Source of the DNA: Faecalibacterium sp. I4-3-84
Lineage (GTDB): Bacteria > Bacillota > Clostridia > Oscillospirales > Ruminococcaceae
DNA length: 64,000 nt
Assembly (NCBI RefSeq): GCF_023347255.1
Contig: NZ_CP094466.1
Location: 2,294,001 to 2,358,000, forward strand
Reading direction: 5' to 3'
Positions 1 through 8,033 of the stretch are shown here, in pieces. The notes below the pieces were generated by a model that searched no databases, was not told where the DNA came from, and was given only the letters and a program-made list of their open reading frames with translations. Within the stretch, counting starts at the first letter, position 1, and every line of letters begins with the position of its first letter. A program made the position numbers and the translations under genes.

Positions 1-30
1 ACCAAAGACATCAGAATAGGAGATATTACT

Positions 31-894
31 ATGAATTACAGCGCTATGATTCAAAATCGCAGATCCGTTCACGCATTCCGCGAAAAGGAAGTTCCGAGCG
101 AGGCTATCGGCCAGCTCCGATCCTACTATGAAAAGACCTGCCCCCGTCTTGTCCCGGAGATTGCAACGGAGTTGATCGTCTTGGACAAGGATGCACAGCC
201 GGCGCTGGAGAGCTCAGCGGGCTATAATCAATTTCTCATCGGAGCACCGCACTACCTGCTCCTTATGTCTGCCCCGCATTCCTATGCGGCCATCAACGCC
301 GGCTACATGATGGAAGATCTCGTCCTCAAGCTGACTGAGTTGGACATTGACACCTGCTGGATGACCTTCACCGACAGCGACAAAATCAAAAAGGCACTGT
401 CTCTCGCCACCCCGTTAGAGGTGGCGGCAATCGTTGCCTTTGGCTACGGGGAAAAGACCGCAAAAAAGCTGCGGCTGAATATCCTAAGTATGTCTCAAAT
501 CGATGTGCGGGCCGAGCAGCAGTACTACGCGCCCAAAAAGGGCGTGCATGATTTGGTTCACATGGGGAGCTGGAGCAACAAGTCTGGGCTTGACGAGATG
601 ATGGACTTCTACGACGATATGCTCTGGCAGTCCTTCTACGCCGCTTCGCTCTCCCCCAGCTATCTCAACCGTCAGCCCTATGGCTTCCTTGTGCAGGATC
701 ACAGCATCTATTTGGTGCAGCAGGAGGATGCCTACACCGATAATTCGGATGCCGCATTGGATCTCGGTATTGTCATGCTCCACTTCTCCGCCGTCGCCTC
801 CCAGTGGGCGGGGCAGGTACGCTGGGAACTTTCACCTGCTGCGCCCGACGGCCTGCCGGAAGGACTTCGCACCGCTGCGGTGTACCACATGTAA
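31..894 (+). CDS. Nitroreductase family protein
   Basis: Predicted FMN-dependent oxidoreductase of 287 residues, longer than the usual ~200 and resembling the two-lobed 'putative TM nitroreductase' family. The N-terminal NRRSVHAF is the usual start of nitroreductases (RRSxRxF). SYLNRQPYGF near residue 210 matches the flavin-contacting segment of the second lobe. AGGAGA lies 8 bases before the ATG. It precedes thioredoxin and thioredoxin reductase on the same strand, which suits a redox-stress role. The substrate cannot be told from sequence. The gene looks intact, unlike several neighbours. Confidence 0.8.
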   Translation: MNYSAMIQNRRSVHAFREKEVPSEAIGQLRSYYEKTCPRLVPEIATELIVLDKDAQPALESSAGYNQFLIGAPHYLLLMSAPHSYAAINAGYMMEDLVLKLTELDIDTCWMTFTDSDKIKKALSLATPLEVAAIVAFGYGEKTAKKLRLNILSMSQIDVRAEQQYYAPKKGVHDLVHMGSWSNKSGLDEMMDFYDDMLWQSFYAASLSPSYLNRQPYGFLVQDHSIYLVQQEDAYTDNSDAALDLGIVMLHFSAVASQWAGQVRWELSPAAPDGLPEGLRTAAVYHM

Positions 895-1009
895 CGACTC
901 TGGGGGGAAGCAAGGCAACGGTGAAATGCGCGACCGTCGATCCGCGGTTGAGCGTATGTTTCATTAGAAAAGAAGAACCTATCCGTCAGAGTCTGAGTAA
1001 GGAAAATAG

Positions 1010-1047
1010 GAGGTATTTTTTATATGGCTACCGTCATCTCAGGATGA
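1010..1047 (+). other. Short ORF with strong RBS, in frame with trxA across a UGA
   Basis: AGGAGGT at 1010-1016 is followed 7 bases later by ATG 1024, which opens MATVISG and then TGA at 1045. The same frame then stays open, without another stop, straight through the thioredoxin gene (ATG 1117). It may be a leader peptide, the remnant of a deleted gene, or a recoded UGA. GGTC (1048-1051) and GACC (1070-1073) could pair in a hairpin just after the UGA, but this is weak. Confidence 0.4.
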
Positions 1048-1116
1048 GGTCACAATGTGGTGTGGGGCGAGACCGGAGTCTTGAGAACACCCAAACAAGG
1101 AAAGGAGCTGACAGAT

Positions 1117-1440
1117 ATGGCAGCTATGAATATGAATCAGGAGCAGTTTAAGCAGTTGATCCGGGAGGAAAAGCCTGTTTTGGTGGATTTCTGGGCGCCA
1201 TGGTGCAGCTATTGCCGGAAGATCGGCCCTGCGTATGAGAAGATTGGAGAGGAATACGCGGACAGCCTTGCCGTCGGCAAAATCAACATTGACGAGGAGC
1301 CGCGGCTGGCGGGGGCCGAGGGGATCGAGGACATCCCAACTCTGGTGCTGTACCGGAACGGAAAGGCCGTGGATTCCATCACCGCGCCCGGCTCAAAGGC
1401 AGAAATCGACCGTTTCATTCAGGAAGCCTTGGCGAAATAA
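1117..1440 (+). CDS. trxA: Thioredoxin
   Basis: Thioredoxin of 107 residues, a small disulfide reductase normally recycled by thioredoxin reductase. The active site is WCSYC (Cys30 and Cys33) instead of the classic WCGPC. The FWAPWC context and the later IPTLVLY with cis-proline are standard. The ATG at 1117 follows AAAGGAG (1101-1107) and gives the usual length. An in-frame extension runs upstream to an in-frame UGA at 1045. The gene lies 14 bases before the trxB-like gene and is probably co-transcribed with it. Ser-Tyr between the cysteines should shift redox potential; this is inference. Confidence 0.9.
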   Translation: MAAMNMNQEQFKQLIREEKPVLVDFWAPWCSYCRKIGPAYEKIGEEYADSLAVGKINIDEEPRLAGAEGIEDIPTLVLYRNGKAVDSITAPGSKAEIDRFIQEALAK

Positions 1441-1454
1441 CGGAGGGTTCAGAT

Positions 1455-2297
1455 ATGAACAACAATCATGTTTATGATATGCTCGTGGTGGGCGGCGGCC
1501 CGGGCGGCTACACCGCCGCCCTGTACGCGGCACGGGCGGGGCTGGACACCATCGTGCTGGAAAAACTGTCCGCCGGTGGGCAGATGGCCCTGACCGAGCA
1601 GATCGACAACTATCCCGGCTTTGAGGACGGGATCGACGGCTTCTCTCTGGCGGAGAAGATGCAAAAGCAGGCGGAGCGCTTCGGGGCACGCAGCGAATAC
1701 GCAGAAGTCCTCCGCATGGATCTGACGGCGGTTCCCAAGCTCGTGGAGACCAGCGAGGGGATTTTCCTGGGGAAAACCGTGGTGCTGGCCACCGGTGCGA
1801 ACCCCAGAACGCTGGGCGTGGTGGGCGGCGGCAATTCCGCCGCGGCAGATGCCCTCCTTCTCAGCCGCGTGGCGAAAAAAGTGATCCTCGTCCACCGCAG
1901 AGACACCCTGCGGGCCACCAAGATCTATCACGAGCCGCTGGCACAGGCCGAAAACGTGGAATTCCGTTGGAACAGCGTCGTTTCCGCGCTGCTTTCCGGG
2001 GACAGGCTGACCGGCGTCCGCCTGCGGGACACCGTCACCGGTGAGGAAAGCGTGGTGGACTGCGACGGCGTATTTGTCAGCGTGGGCCGACAGCCCGCCA
2101 CGGCGCTGGCGGTGGGTCAACTGGCGCTGGACGGCGGCGGCTATATCGTGGCCGGAGAGACCACGGAAACCAGTATTCCCGGCGTTTACGCCGTGGGCGA
2201 CGTGCGGATGAAGCCCCTCCGTCAGGTGGTCACCGCCGTGGCGGACGGCGCGGTGGCAGTTCACATGGCGGAGAAATATATCGCGGAAAACCGATAA
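1455..2297 (+). CDS. trxB: Thioredoxin reductase-like flavoprotein lacking the CxxC segment
   Basis: 280 residues against about 305-315 in the family. The FAD-binding GGGPGGYTAA near the N-terminus, the NADPH-binding GGGNSAAADA, the HRRD motif and the C-terminal AVGDVR flavin motif are present. TGANPRTLGV (around residue 120) runs directly into VGGGNSAAADA. In homologues about 30 residues lie between them, including the redox-active CATC motif. The loss is in frame, with junction near 1817-1823 inside a repetitive GGGCGTGGTGGGCGGCGGC stretch. As encoded, the protein should bind FAD and NADPH but cannot reduce thioredoxin by the known mechanism. A sequencing or assembly deletion is the main alternative. 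RBS GGAGG precedes ATG 1455. Confidence 0.85.
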   Translation: MNNNHVYDMLVVGGGPGGYTAALYAARAGLDTIVLEKLSAGGQMALTEQIDNYPGFEDGIDGFSLAEKMQKQAERFGARSEYAEVLRMDLTAVPKLVETSEGIFLGKTVVLATGANPRTLGVVGGGNSAAADALLLSRVAKKVILVHRRDTLRATKIYHEPLAQAENVEFRWNSVVSALLSGDRLTGVRLRDTVTGEESVVDCDGVFVSVGRQPATALAVGQLALDGGGYIVAGETTETSIPGVYAVGDVRMKPLRQVVTAVADGAVAVHMAEKYIAENR

Positions 2298-2475
2298 GGG
2301 AGGTAGATTGAAAAAGCCATGTTTAAGGTCAGGCCGGATACGACCGCAGTGGGGATGCCGACATATCTGCAAGGCAAACTGCCAGAGTGATGGCAGATAA
2401 GAAACCCATGTAAGATCGGGAGATATGTTGTCTCTCCATATCCAGTCCACGCAACAGTAAGCAACTGAACACAAA

Positions 2476-2515
2476 ACACAGCCACAGATGTACTCTGCGG
2501 CTGTGTTTTTTTTTT
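2476..2515 (+). terminator. Rho-independent terminator after trxA-trxB
   Basis: A strong hairpin with ACACAGCC and GGCTGTGT arms extended by a CAGA/TCTG pair, followed by a run of nine or more T. It ends the trxA-trxB transcript. The rest of the gap 2298-2608 shows no convincing gene. Confidence 0.9.
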
Positions 2516-2608
2516 GCGTAGTATAGCTGCTTCTTCCATCTGCAAAACCCCGACGCTCCGTGGCTGACGGGGTTATCCGCACTTGCCAATACGCCCAAAG
2601 AGGGCTCC

Positions 2609-3304
2609 TTAACGCGCAGAAGGAAAGGGACGGTCAGTCTCCGGCGTTTTGAGAAGGAAATGGCTTTTGTGAAAGTCGAGCAGGCCCTCATCCCGCATTT
2701 TTCCAAGCTCTACAGACAGCCCGCTGCGCTCCACACCGAGGTAATCCGCAAGCTGCTGCCTTGAAAACGGAATGTCGAACTCATAGACGCTGCGCCGCTG
2801 GGCCTCGGCGGAAAAATAGGACATCAGCTTTGCACGCGTCGTGCGCTGGGCCATGTGGGTGAGCTTTTCGTTGAGCCGCAGGTTCTTCTCTGCCAGTTCG
2901 TCCAGCAGGTTGCGGATGATCCGGCTGTGGTGGGAGCAGGCGGAGGGGCACACGCTCAAAACGCGCCTTATATGCAGAAACATCACCGTCACCGCGCTCT
3001 CCGCCTCTACGCTCACGTTCAGTACCGCTCCCGGCGCGCAGGCGAATACCTCCGCGAAGGTCTGCCCCGGCCCGGTCTTGGAGAGGATGTTGCGGTTTCC
3101 CCAGATATCCTCCTGCACGATGAGGGTGCTGCCCGCCAGCACGAGACCCACCTCCTCCACCTGCTCCCCGGCGCGGAGCAGGCGTGAGCCTTTGGGGAAG
3201 GTGTCGATCCTCGCCCCAAGGTAGGAGAGCATAACGGCAAGCTCATCGTCGGAAATGCCGGAGAAAAGCGCCGCCGTATGAAGTACCGGAAAAAATTCTT
3301 TCAT
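2609..3304 (-). CDS. Crp/Fnr family transcriptional regulator
   Basis: 231 residues with an N-terminal cyclic-nucleotide-binding-like beta barrel (about 15-115), a dimerization helix and a C-terminal winged helix with FSRQQLADYLGVERSGLSVELGKM as recognition region (about 178-202). The N-terminal Fnr-type cysteine cluster is absent, so it is not a classical 4Fe-4S Fnr. Such regulators often sit beside nitrosative and oxidative stress genes in Clostridia. Here it is divergent from a broken ferredoxin gene and the DUF2249/flavodiiron cluster, which it may control. Effector unknown. Confidence 0.85.
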   Translation of the reverse strand: MKEFFPVLHTAALFSGISDDELAVMLSYLGARIDTFPKGSRLLRAGEQVEEVGLVLAGSTLIVQEDIWGNRNILSKTGPGQTFAEVFACAPGAVLNVSVEAESAVTVMFLHIRRVLSVCPSACSHHSRIIRNLLDELAEKNLRLNEKLTHMAQRTTRAKLMSYFSAEAQRRSVYEFDIPFSRQQLADYLGVERSGLSVELGKMRDEGLLDFHKSHFLLKTPETDRPFPSAR

Positions 3305-3319
3305 AAAAAGTTCTCTTTC

Positions 3320-3333
3320 GTTGAAAATTCAAC
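3320..3333. promoter_or_regulatory. Candidate Crp/Fnr operator
   Basis: GTTGAA-AA-TTCAAC inverted repeat in the divergent promoter region between the Crp/Fnr gene and the rightward ferredoxin/DUF2249/flavodiiron genes. It is shaped like, but not identical to, an FNR box. The link to the adjacent regulator is inferred from position. Confidence 0.35.
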
Positions 3334-3391
3334 TGACTTGTTGCTCTTAGTATAGTACAATGAACGCACAAAAGCAACAGGAGGATCGAAC

Positions 3392-3584
3392 ATGAAACGA
3401 CGGATCATTGAAATCGATCAGGATAAACGCCCCGTATTTTGACGGCGCACGGCTCCTGATTGCCGCCGACTGCACCGCCTACGCCTACGCCGCTTTCCAC
3501 GAGCGGTTCATCAAGGGACACATCACCCTGGTGGGCTGTCCTAAGCTGGACGGCGTGGGTAAGGATTCCTTCGAAGAGGCGTGA
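3392..3584 (+). pseudogene. Remnant of a 4Fe-4S ferredoxin-like protein
   Basis: ATG 3392 (RBS AGGAGG) opens MKRRIIEIDQDK, the usual start of a clostridial 4Fe-4S protein family, then stops after four more codons. The C-terminal part continues in another frame from about 3441 (DGARLLIAADCTAYAY, then a segment ending VGCPKLDG). The whole double CxxCxxC ferredoxin domain between them is missing. A frame-shifting internal deletion is the simplest reading. The C-terminal end also looks rearranged. Confidence 0.7.
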
Positions 3585-3609
3585 GCTTTCTGCAAGAGAG
3601 GCAAAGACT

Positions 3610-3867
3610 ATGAGTTATGAAAACTGGAAGGACAAAATCGGCACATTTGAAGTGATGGACGTGCGGGGCAAAAAGATGGACTTCTTCCCCGCATTGAAGG
3701 CAAAGGCTGCCGCGCTGAAAAACGGCGAAGGACTGCATATCATCCAGACCTTCGAGCCTGTCCCCCTGTACCCGGTGCTGGCCCTTATGGGCTTTGAGCA
3801 TCACACGGAGAAGGTGAGCGGCAGCGAATATCACATCTGGTTTTATCGAGTGAAGAAAGGAGAATAA
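3610..3867 (+). CDS. DUF2249 domain protein
   Basis: 85 residues matching a DUF2249/TusA-like small domain: FEVMDVRG near the start, GEGLHIIQTFEPVPLY in the middle and a C-terminal EYHIWFYR. It starts with the same MSYENWK as the next gene, so the two are tandem duplicates. Biochemical role is unknown; DUF2249 genes are often found with nitric-oxide and flavodiiron or hemerythrin genes, which fits the flavodiiron gene downstream. ATG 3610 is preferred over upstream in-frame starts, which belong to the ferredoxin remnant. Confidence 0.75.
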   Translation: MSYENWKDKIGTFEVMDVRGKKMDFFPALKAKAAALKNGEGLHIIQTFEPVPLYPVLALMGFEHHTEKVSGSEYHIWFYRVKKGE

Positions 3868-3871
3868 CCGC

Positions 3872-4564
3872 ATGAGCTACGAAAACTGGAAGAATAAGGC
3901 GCAGGGGTTTCAGACCGTGGATGTGCGCCATATACAGGGCAGCTTCTTTGAAGGGCTGAAGAAAAGAGCCGAGGCGTTGGAGGTGGGCGAAGGATTACAC
4001 ATCATCCAGACCTTTGAGCCGCATCCACTGTACGCTGTCATGGAGGGCTTGGGCTACGAGCACCACACCGAGCGGCGGAGTGAGGCGGAGTTCCATGTCT
4101 GGTTCTGCCGTGTGGAGAAGAAGGAAGGCGACAGCTCCGCTCCCTTCAAGCCGCTGGCTCTTTTGAACTATCCCATGATCGATGGAAAGCTGGGGCAGAT
4201 CGCCGTGGATTTTTGGGAGACCACATGGCAGAGCGAGAAGCGCGTACTGCCCTACGAAACGCGGCTGCTGCTGTCCCTGACCAACGCTGTCGGTGCGGGC
4301 CGGATGAGGCAGGCGGCGCGGGAGCTGGTAAAGGCATATATCCACGGTGTGGAGAGTGCCGCGTTGGACGACGTGTTCGAGCTGCTGGCATGGAATCAGG
4401 GCATCGGCTTTTTCAGCAGCGAGATCGGCCCCTCGGCGCTGTTCCAGGCGTACAAGCTCATTAAAAACGGTGAGAAACAGGGCAAGTCCCGGGAGGATAT
4501 CTGCAGTGCGCTGCGCGAGAAATTCGGGGAGAAGAACCCAGAGATGCAGGTCTTGAACAGATGA
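3872..4564 (+). CDS. DUF2249 - carboxymuconolactone decarboxylase-like fusion
   Basis: 230 residues. Residues 1-85 repeat the DUF2249 domain of the gene before (GEGLHIIQTFEPHPLY). Residues about 95-230 are alpha-helical and resemble an AhpD/carboxymuconolactone decarboxylase-like fold, with LLLSLTNAVGAGRMRQAARE and LAWNQGIGFFSSEIGP. The CxxC/CxxH residues of catalytic AhpD are absent, so peroxidase activity is not supported. Four bases after the previous stop and directly before the flavodiiron gene, so likely one operon. Confidence 0.65.
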   Translation: MSYENWKNKAQGFQTVDVRHIQGSFFEGLKKRAEALEVGEGLHIIQTFEPHPLYAVMEGLGYEHHTERRSEAEFHVWFCRVEKKEGDSSAPFKPLALLNYPMIDGKLGQIAVDFWETTWQSEKRVLPYETRLLLSLTNAVGAGRMRQAARELVKAYIHGVESAALDDVFELLAWNQGIGFFSSEIGPSALFQAYKLIKNGEKQGKSREDICSALREKFGEKNPEMQVLNR

Positions 4565-4583
4565 TAAGGAGTTGTTTTGTATT

Positions 4584-5765
4584 ATGACCATTCAAACGGT
4601 AACAGATGCCATCCGCTATGTAGGGGTGGATGATAACACATTAGCACTCTTTGAAAACCAGTACCCCGTCCAGCCTATGGGAGTGAGCTACAACTCCTAT
4701 GTCATTCTGGACGAGAAAATCGCCGTGATGGACAGCGTGGATGCACGGGCGGCGGAGGAATGGCTTTCCAATGTAGCGCAGGTGTTGGAGGGGCGCAACC
4801 CCGACTATCTTGTGGTCACACACATGGAGCCGGATCATTCCGGCAGCCTCATGCGACTGGCACAAAAGTACCCGGAGATGAAGATCGTGGGAAACGCGAA
4901 AACATTTACCCTGATCAAGCAGTTCTTCGGCACAGGTGCATTGTCGGAAGACCGTATGCTGGAGGTTGGCGAAAGAGATACGCTTTCCTTGGGCTTGCAC
5001 CGGCTGCGCTTTCTGTTGGCGCCGATGGTACACTGGCCGGAGGTGATGGCAGCGTATGAAGAGGAGGAAAAGATCCTGTTCTCGGCGGATGCCTTCGGCC
5101 GCTTCGGTTCACTGGAACGGACTGCCCGTGCCCCCTGGGCGCCGCAGGCCCGGCGGTATTATTACAACATCGTCGGAAAGTATGGCGCACAGGTGCAGGC
5201 GCTGCTGAAAAAAATCTCCGCGCTGGAGATCAAAACGATCTGCCCGCTCCATGGCCCCATGCTCACAGAAGACTTGGGAGAGTATCTGCGGCTCTATGAT
5301 CTCTGGTCACAATGGAAACCGGAAGAACCGGAGGGCATCCTGATCGTCCACGCGTCCATCCATGGAAATACCGCATACGCATCGGAGGCCCTCAAGAGCA
5401 AGCTGGAGGGAAAAGGTGCGCAAGTCACCATGTGCGATCTGATGGCAACAGACCTTTCCTATGCCGTGACCAGCGCATTCTACTGTGGGAAACTGGTGTT
5501 GGCCTGCTCCACCTATGACGGAGGACTGTTTCCGCCCATGAAGGAGTTTTTGGAACATTTACAGACAAAGGGATTCCGGAACCGCCGGGTTGGTCTTATT
5601 GAAAACGGCTCTTGGGCACCTGCTGCCGCGCGGCTGATGCGCACCAAACTGGAGGAGATGAAGGATATCCACCTTTACGAAACGGTAGTGTCTCTGCGTG
5701 GTGCATTGAACCAAACCAGCGAAGCGCAGATGGACGCTCTGGTGGCTGAGCTCTGCGCGGAGTAG
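4584..5765 (+). CDS. A-type flavodiiron protein (FprA-like)
   Basis: Reduces O2 to water or NO to N2O using a diiron site and FMN. 393 residues: a metallo-beta-lactamase-like domain (1-250) with HMEPDHSG giving the first His-x-Glu-x-Asp-His ligands, HWPEVM, SADAFGRFG and CPLHGP for the remaining iron ligands, then a flavodoxin domain (255-393) with ASIHGNTAYASEAL and STYDGG FMN loops. No rubredoxin domain is fused. ATG 4584 (AAGGAG upstream) is preferred to TTG 4572. Last gene of the DUF2249 operon, ended by the terminator at 5881. Confidence 0.92.
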   Translation: MTIQTVTDAIRYVGVDDNTLALFENQYPVQPMGVSYNSYVILDEKIAVMDSVDARAAEEWLSNVAQVLEGRNPDYLVVTHMEPDHSGSLMRLAQKYPEMKIVGNAKTFTLIKQFFGTGALSEDRMLEVGERDTLSLGLHRLRFLLAPMVHWPEVMAAYEEEEKILFSADAFGRFGSLERTARAPWAPQARRYYYNIVGKYGAQVQALLKKISALEIKTICPLHGPMLTEDLGEYLRLYDLWSQWKPEEPEGILIVHASIHGNTAYASEALKSKLEGKGAQVTMCDLMATDLSYAVTSAFYCGKLVLACSTYDGGLFPPMKEFLEHLQTKGFRNRRVGLIENGSWAPAAARLMRTKLEEMKDIHLYETVVSLRGALNQTSEAQMDALVAELCAE

Positions 5766-5880
5766 GCGGCGAGTCTGGCTTCGTCCGGCCGCCCGATGCC
5801 TCAAAAGCAAAACATCGTCGCTGATTTATTTAGACAACAATATGGCGTTGAGTGATGCCGAAGCTTTGAAGATGGATCGA

Positions 5881-5917
5881 AGCGCAGCCGCAGAGAATAT
5901 CTGCGGCTGCGCTTTTT
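5881..5917 (+). terminator. Rho-independent terminator after flavodiiron gene
   Basis: AGCGCAGCCGCAGA hairpin with TCTGCGGCTGCGCT followed by five T. Confidence 0.9.
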
Positions 5918-5967
5918 GCATTTTGACCATGGTGCAAACGGATGGCTTTGACCGTTACCCTCGATTT

Positions 5968-6240
5968 CTAAGGAGACACGAAGTGTGCTACATGGAAGCG
6001 TATCATAGATCTGCTCCATAGCCACGCCCTCACTGCGCCAGCGTTTCCCGGATAGCCGCCGTCCAAGCCCTCCCGGGTCTCCACTATTCCCGCCTTTTTC
6101 AGCACCGCCTGCACCCGGCGGACGCGGGTGGGATTGGTGCAGATGTTCTCCGCCAGCGCTTCGCTGCTGAGGGAGCGTTCACTGTGGCTCAGGCAGACCA
6201 GCGCATGGACGGCCAGATTAAAAGAACTGTCCACAATCAT
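5968..6240 (-). pseudogene. Truncated Rrf2-family regulator
   Basis: The first ~62 residues are a normal Rrf2 winged helix (VDSSFNLAVHALVCLSHSE, then SSEALAENICTNPTRVRR and KAGIVETREGLDGGY). After GGY the frame is lost. A fragment resembling the Rrf2 C-terminus (VAMEQIYDTL) lies in another frame nearby. The middle portion, which in iron-sulfur Rrf2 proteins carries the cysteines, is missing. RBS AAGGAGGG precedes the ATG. It abuts an unrelated gene fragment at 6249. Confidence 0.7.
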
Positions 6241-6248
6241 CCCTCCTT

Positions 6249-6587
6249 CACAAGCTCGTAGGGCCAGTCGATGACACCGCCGAGACGGTATGCGCTTTGT
6301 CCAAACTAGATGTCTACCAGAAGATCACGGTAGACCTGAAGATGGATGAGTTGGACGTGACTGCTGCGGAAAACAAGGCTACCTATGAAGAGATCCGGGA
6401 GTACGTCAAGGAGCACACCGGTCTGAACGTGAGCAACCTCTATATTGCACAGGTCAAGCGCAAGTGCGGCATCAAGGAGCGGCAGAACTACAACAAGCCT
6501 AAGGCTGAGAACCCCAAGCAGCTCAAGTGCCCGCCGGAGAAGGAAAAAGCCATCCGGGAGGCACTGAAGTATTTTAAGATGATTTGA
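6249..6587 (+). pseudogene. C-terminal remnant of 23S rRNA (uracil-5-)-methyltransferase RlmD
   Basis: TAETVCALSKLDVYQK matches the end of the methyltransferase domain, where homologues read HVETVxLLSK. It is followed by the extra C-terminal domain seen in clostridial RlmD (DELDVTAAENKATYEEIREY, later LYIAQVKRKCGI and CPPEKEKAIREAL). The catalytic domain is absent and no good start codon or RBS is seen (TTG 6297 only). It joins the 5' side of the Rrf2 fragment at about 6248. Confidence 0.7.
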
Positions 6588-6599
6588 AATAAAAAAATA

Positions 6600-6637
6600 G
6601 ACGGATGTCTGTCAACTGGCAGACATCCGTCCGTTTT
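6600..6637. terminator. Bidirectional terminator
   Basis: GACGGATGTCTG hairpin with CAGACATCCGTC, T-rich on the right and A-rich on the left. It separates the RlmD remnant from the leftward phosphatase gene. Confidence 0.85.
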
Positions 6638-6649
6638 TATGATAATCTG

Positions 6650-7102
6650 TTATGATCGCAGTTCCTCAAGCAATGCCGTGCATCCTTCCAGTATATCCTG
6701 CCATGTGGCTTCAAAATCTCCTGTGAACCATGGGTCTGCCACTTCACGGGGATGATCCGTATGCGCCATCAGCAGCGAGATTTTATGCTGTGGGTCACCG
6801 CCGACAAGCCGCAGAATGTCACACAGATTGCTTTCATCCATGCCAATCAGATGATCATACCGTGCATAATCCAGCCGAGTCATCTGCCGGGCGGTCTTGC
6901 CGTTGCAGTCGATGCCATGTTCTGCCAGCTTCTGCCGCGCAGGAGGATAGACCGGATTTCCGATTTCCCATGCACTGGTGGCGGCTGATGCGATTTCAAA
7001 TTGCTCGGAAAGACCTGCCTTGGACACAAGATCTTTCATGATGGATTCGGCCATCGGGCTTCGGCAGATATTTCCGAGACAAACAAATAAGATCCTGGTC
7101 AT
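6650..7102 (-). CDS. Low-molecular-weight protein-tyrosine-phosphatase
   Basis: 150 residues, full family length. The P-loop CLGNICRS (Cys8 nucleophile, Arg14) sits at the N-terminus and the general acid Asp lies in ADPWF near residue 122. Overlaps the upstream winged-helix gene by 4 bases (ATGA), suggesting translational coupling. It probably removes phosphate from tyrosine or arginine of target proteins; targets unknown. Confidence 0.9.
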   Translation of the reverse strand: MTRILFVCLGNICRSPMAESIMKDLVSKAGLSEQFEIASAATSAWEIGNPVYPPARQKLAEHGIDCNGKTARQMTRLDYARYDHLIGMDESNLCDILRLVGGDPQHKISLLMAHTDHPREVADPWFTGDFEATWQDILEGCTALLEELRS

Positions 7103-7515
7103 GCCGGGTCGTTCTCCTTTTGGCTTACAAAAATATAGCCGCCGTGGGTGGTGCGGATAAAGCTGCCGCAGCCGGCCAGCTTCTTTCGCAGATTGGAAAC
7201 GGTATTTGCCACGACCTTTAAGGTGTCGTTACAGTTTTGTCCCCACACAGCACGAAAAAGCTCTTCTTTTGAGAAGATTTGTCCTTCGTGGGAAGCAAGC
7301 ATCAGCAGCAAATCGAACTCCAGTCGTGTAAGGGAGACTTTTCTGCCGTTGCACGACACTTCGTGGGTCATTCCATCCAGTGTAAGCCCCGGAAGAACCA
7401 ACTTCTCCCATGAATCAATGGATATTTGCTCTGCCTCGATGTGCTCTCGTTCCAGAAGCATCCGGATCTTCTGCTCCAATTCCGGGTCAGGCTGTCGGGT
7501 TTTTATAACGATCAT
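7099..7515 (-). CDS. Stand-alone OmpR-type winged-helix regulator
   Basis: 138 residues. The C-terminal ~95 form a Trans_reg_C winged helix (VSLTRLEFDLLLMLASHEGQ and KEELFRAVWG, with NTVSNLRKKL as recognition helix). The N-terminal ~45 residues are too short to be a receiver domain and lack the phospho-acceptor aspartate, so regulation is not by a standard kinase. Coupled to the phosphatase gene. Similar orphan regulators occur in Clostridia. Confidence 0.8.
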   Translation of the reverse strand: MIVIKTRQPDPELEQKIRMLLEREHIEAEQISIDSWEKLVLPGLTLDGMTHEVSCNGRKVSLTRLEFDLLLMLASHEGQIFSKEELFRAVWGQNCNDTLKVVANTVSNLRKKLAGCGSFIRTTHGGYIFVSQKENDPA

Positions 7516-7535
7516 GGCAAACTCCTGCGTGTATT

Positions 7536-8012
7536 TTACTCTGCGGCGGTATCCATTTCCCGGAGCAGGTTTACCATCTCGATGGCACTGACCGCGCAGT
7601 CATAGCCTTTATTACCTGCTTTGGTGCCTGCCCGCTCGATGGCCTGCTCGATGTTTTCGGTGGTCAGAACACCAAAGAGGACGGGAACCCCGCTTTCCAG
7701 CGAGACCGTGGCAATGCCTTTGGAAACCTCATTGCACACATAGTCGTAATGGCTGGTAGAACCGCGAATCACTGCACCAAGGCAGATCACAGCATCATAC
7801 TTTCCGCTTTTTGCCATTTTAGAGGCGACCAGTGGGATCTCAAAAGCACCCGGAACCCATGCAACATGAACATCAGCGTCCTGCACATCGTGCCGGAGCA
7901 GGCCGTCCATTGCTCCGCTCAGAAGTTTGGACGTGATAAATTCATTGAATCGGGCAGCTACGATACCGACCTTGATATTCTGAGAAACCAGCTTGCCTTC
8001 AAATGTTTTCAT
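7536..8012 (-). CDS. ribH: 6,7-dimethyl-8-ribityllumazine synthase
   Basis: 158 residues, normal length. Condenses 5-amino-6-ribitylaminouracil with 3,4-dihydroxy-2-butanone 4-phosphate. Visible signatures: [22 protein letters not shown] and [17 protein letters not shown] with the catalytic His. Last gene of the leftward riboflavin operon ribD-ribE-ribBA-ribH controlled by the FMN riboswitch at 11128-11236. Confidence 0.97.
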   Translation of the reverse strand: MKTFEGKLVSQNIKVGIVAARFNEFITSKLLSGAMDGLLRHDVQDADVHVAWVPGAFEIPLVASKMAKSGKYDAVICLGAVIRGSTSHYDYVCNEVSKGIATVSLESGVPVLFGVLTTENIEQAIERAGTKAGNKGYDCAVSAIEMVNLLREMDTAAE

Positions 8013-8033
8013 TTTTAAATACCTCTTTCGTTG

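Noticed and set aside
1449-2582. Long open frame on the minus strand opposite trxB
   Set aside because: Composition-driven shadow of the GC-rich trxB gene; no start site, no recognisable domain.
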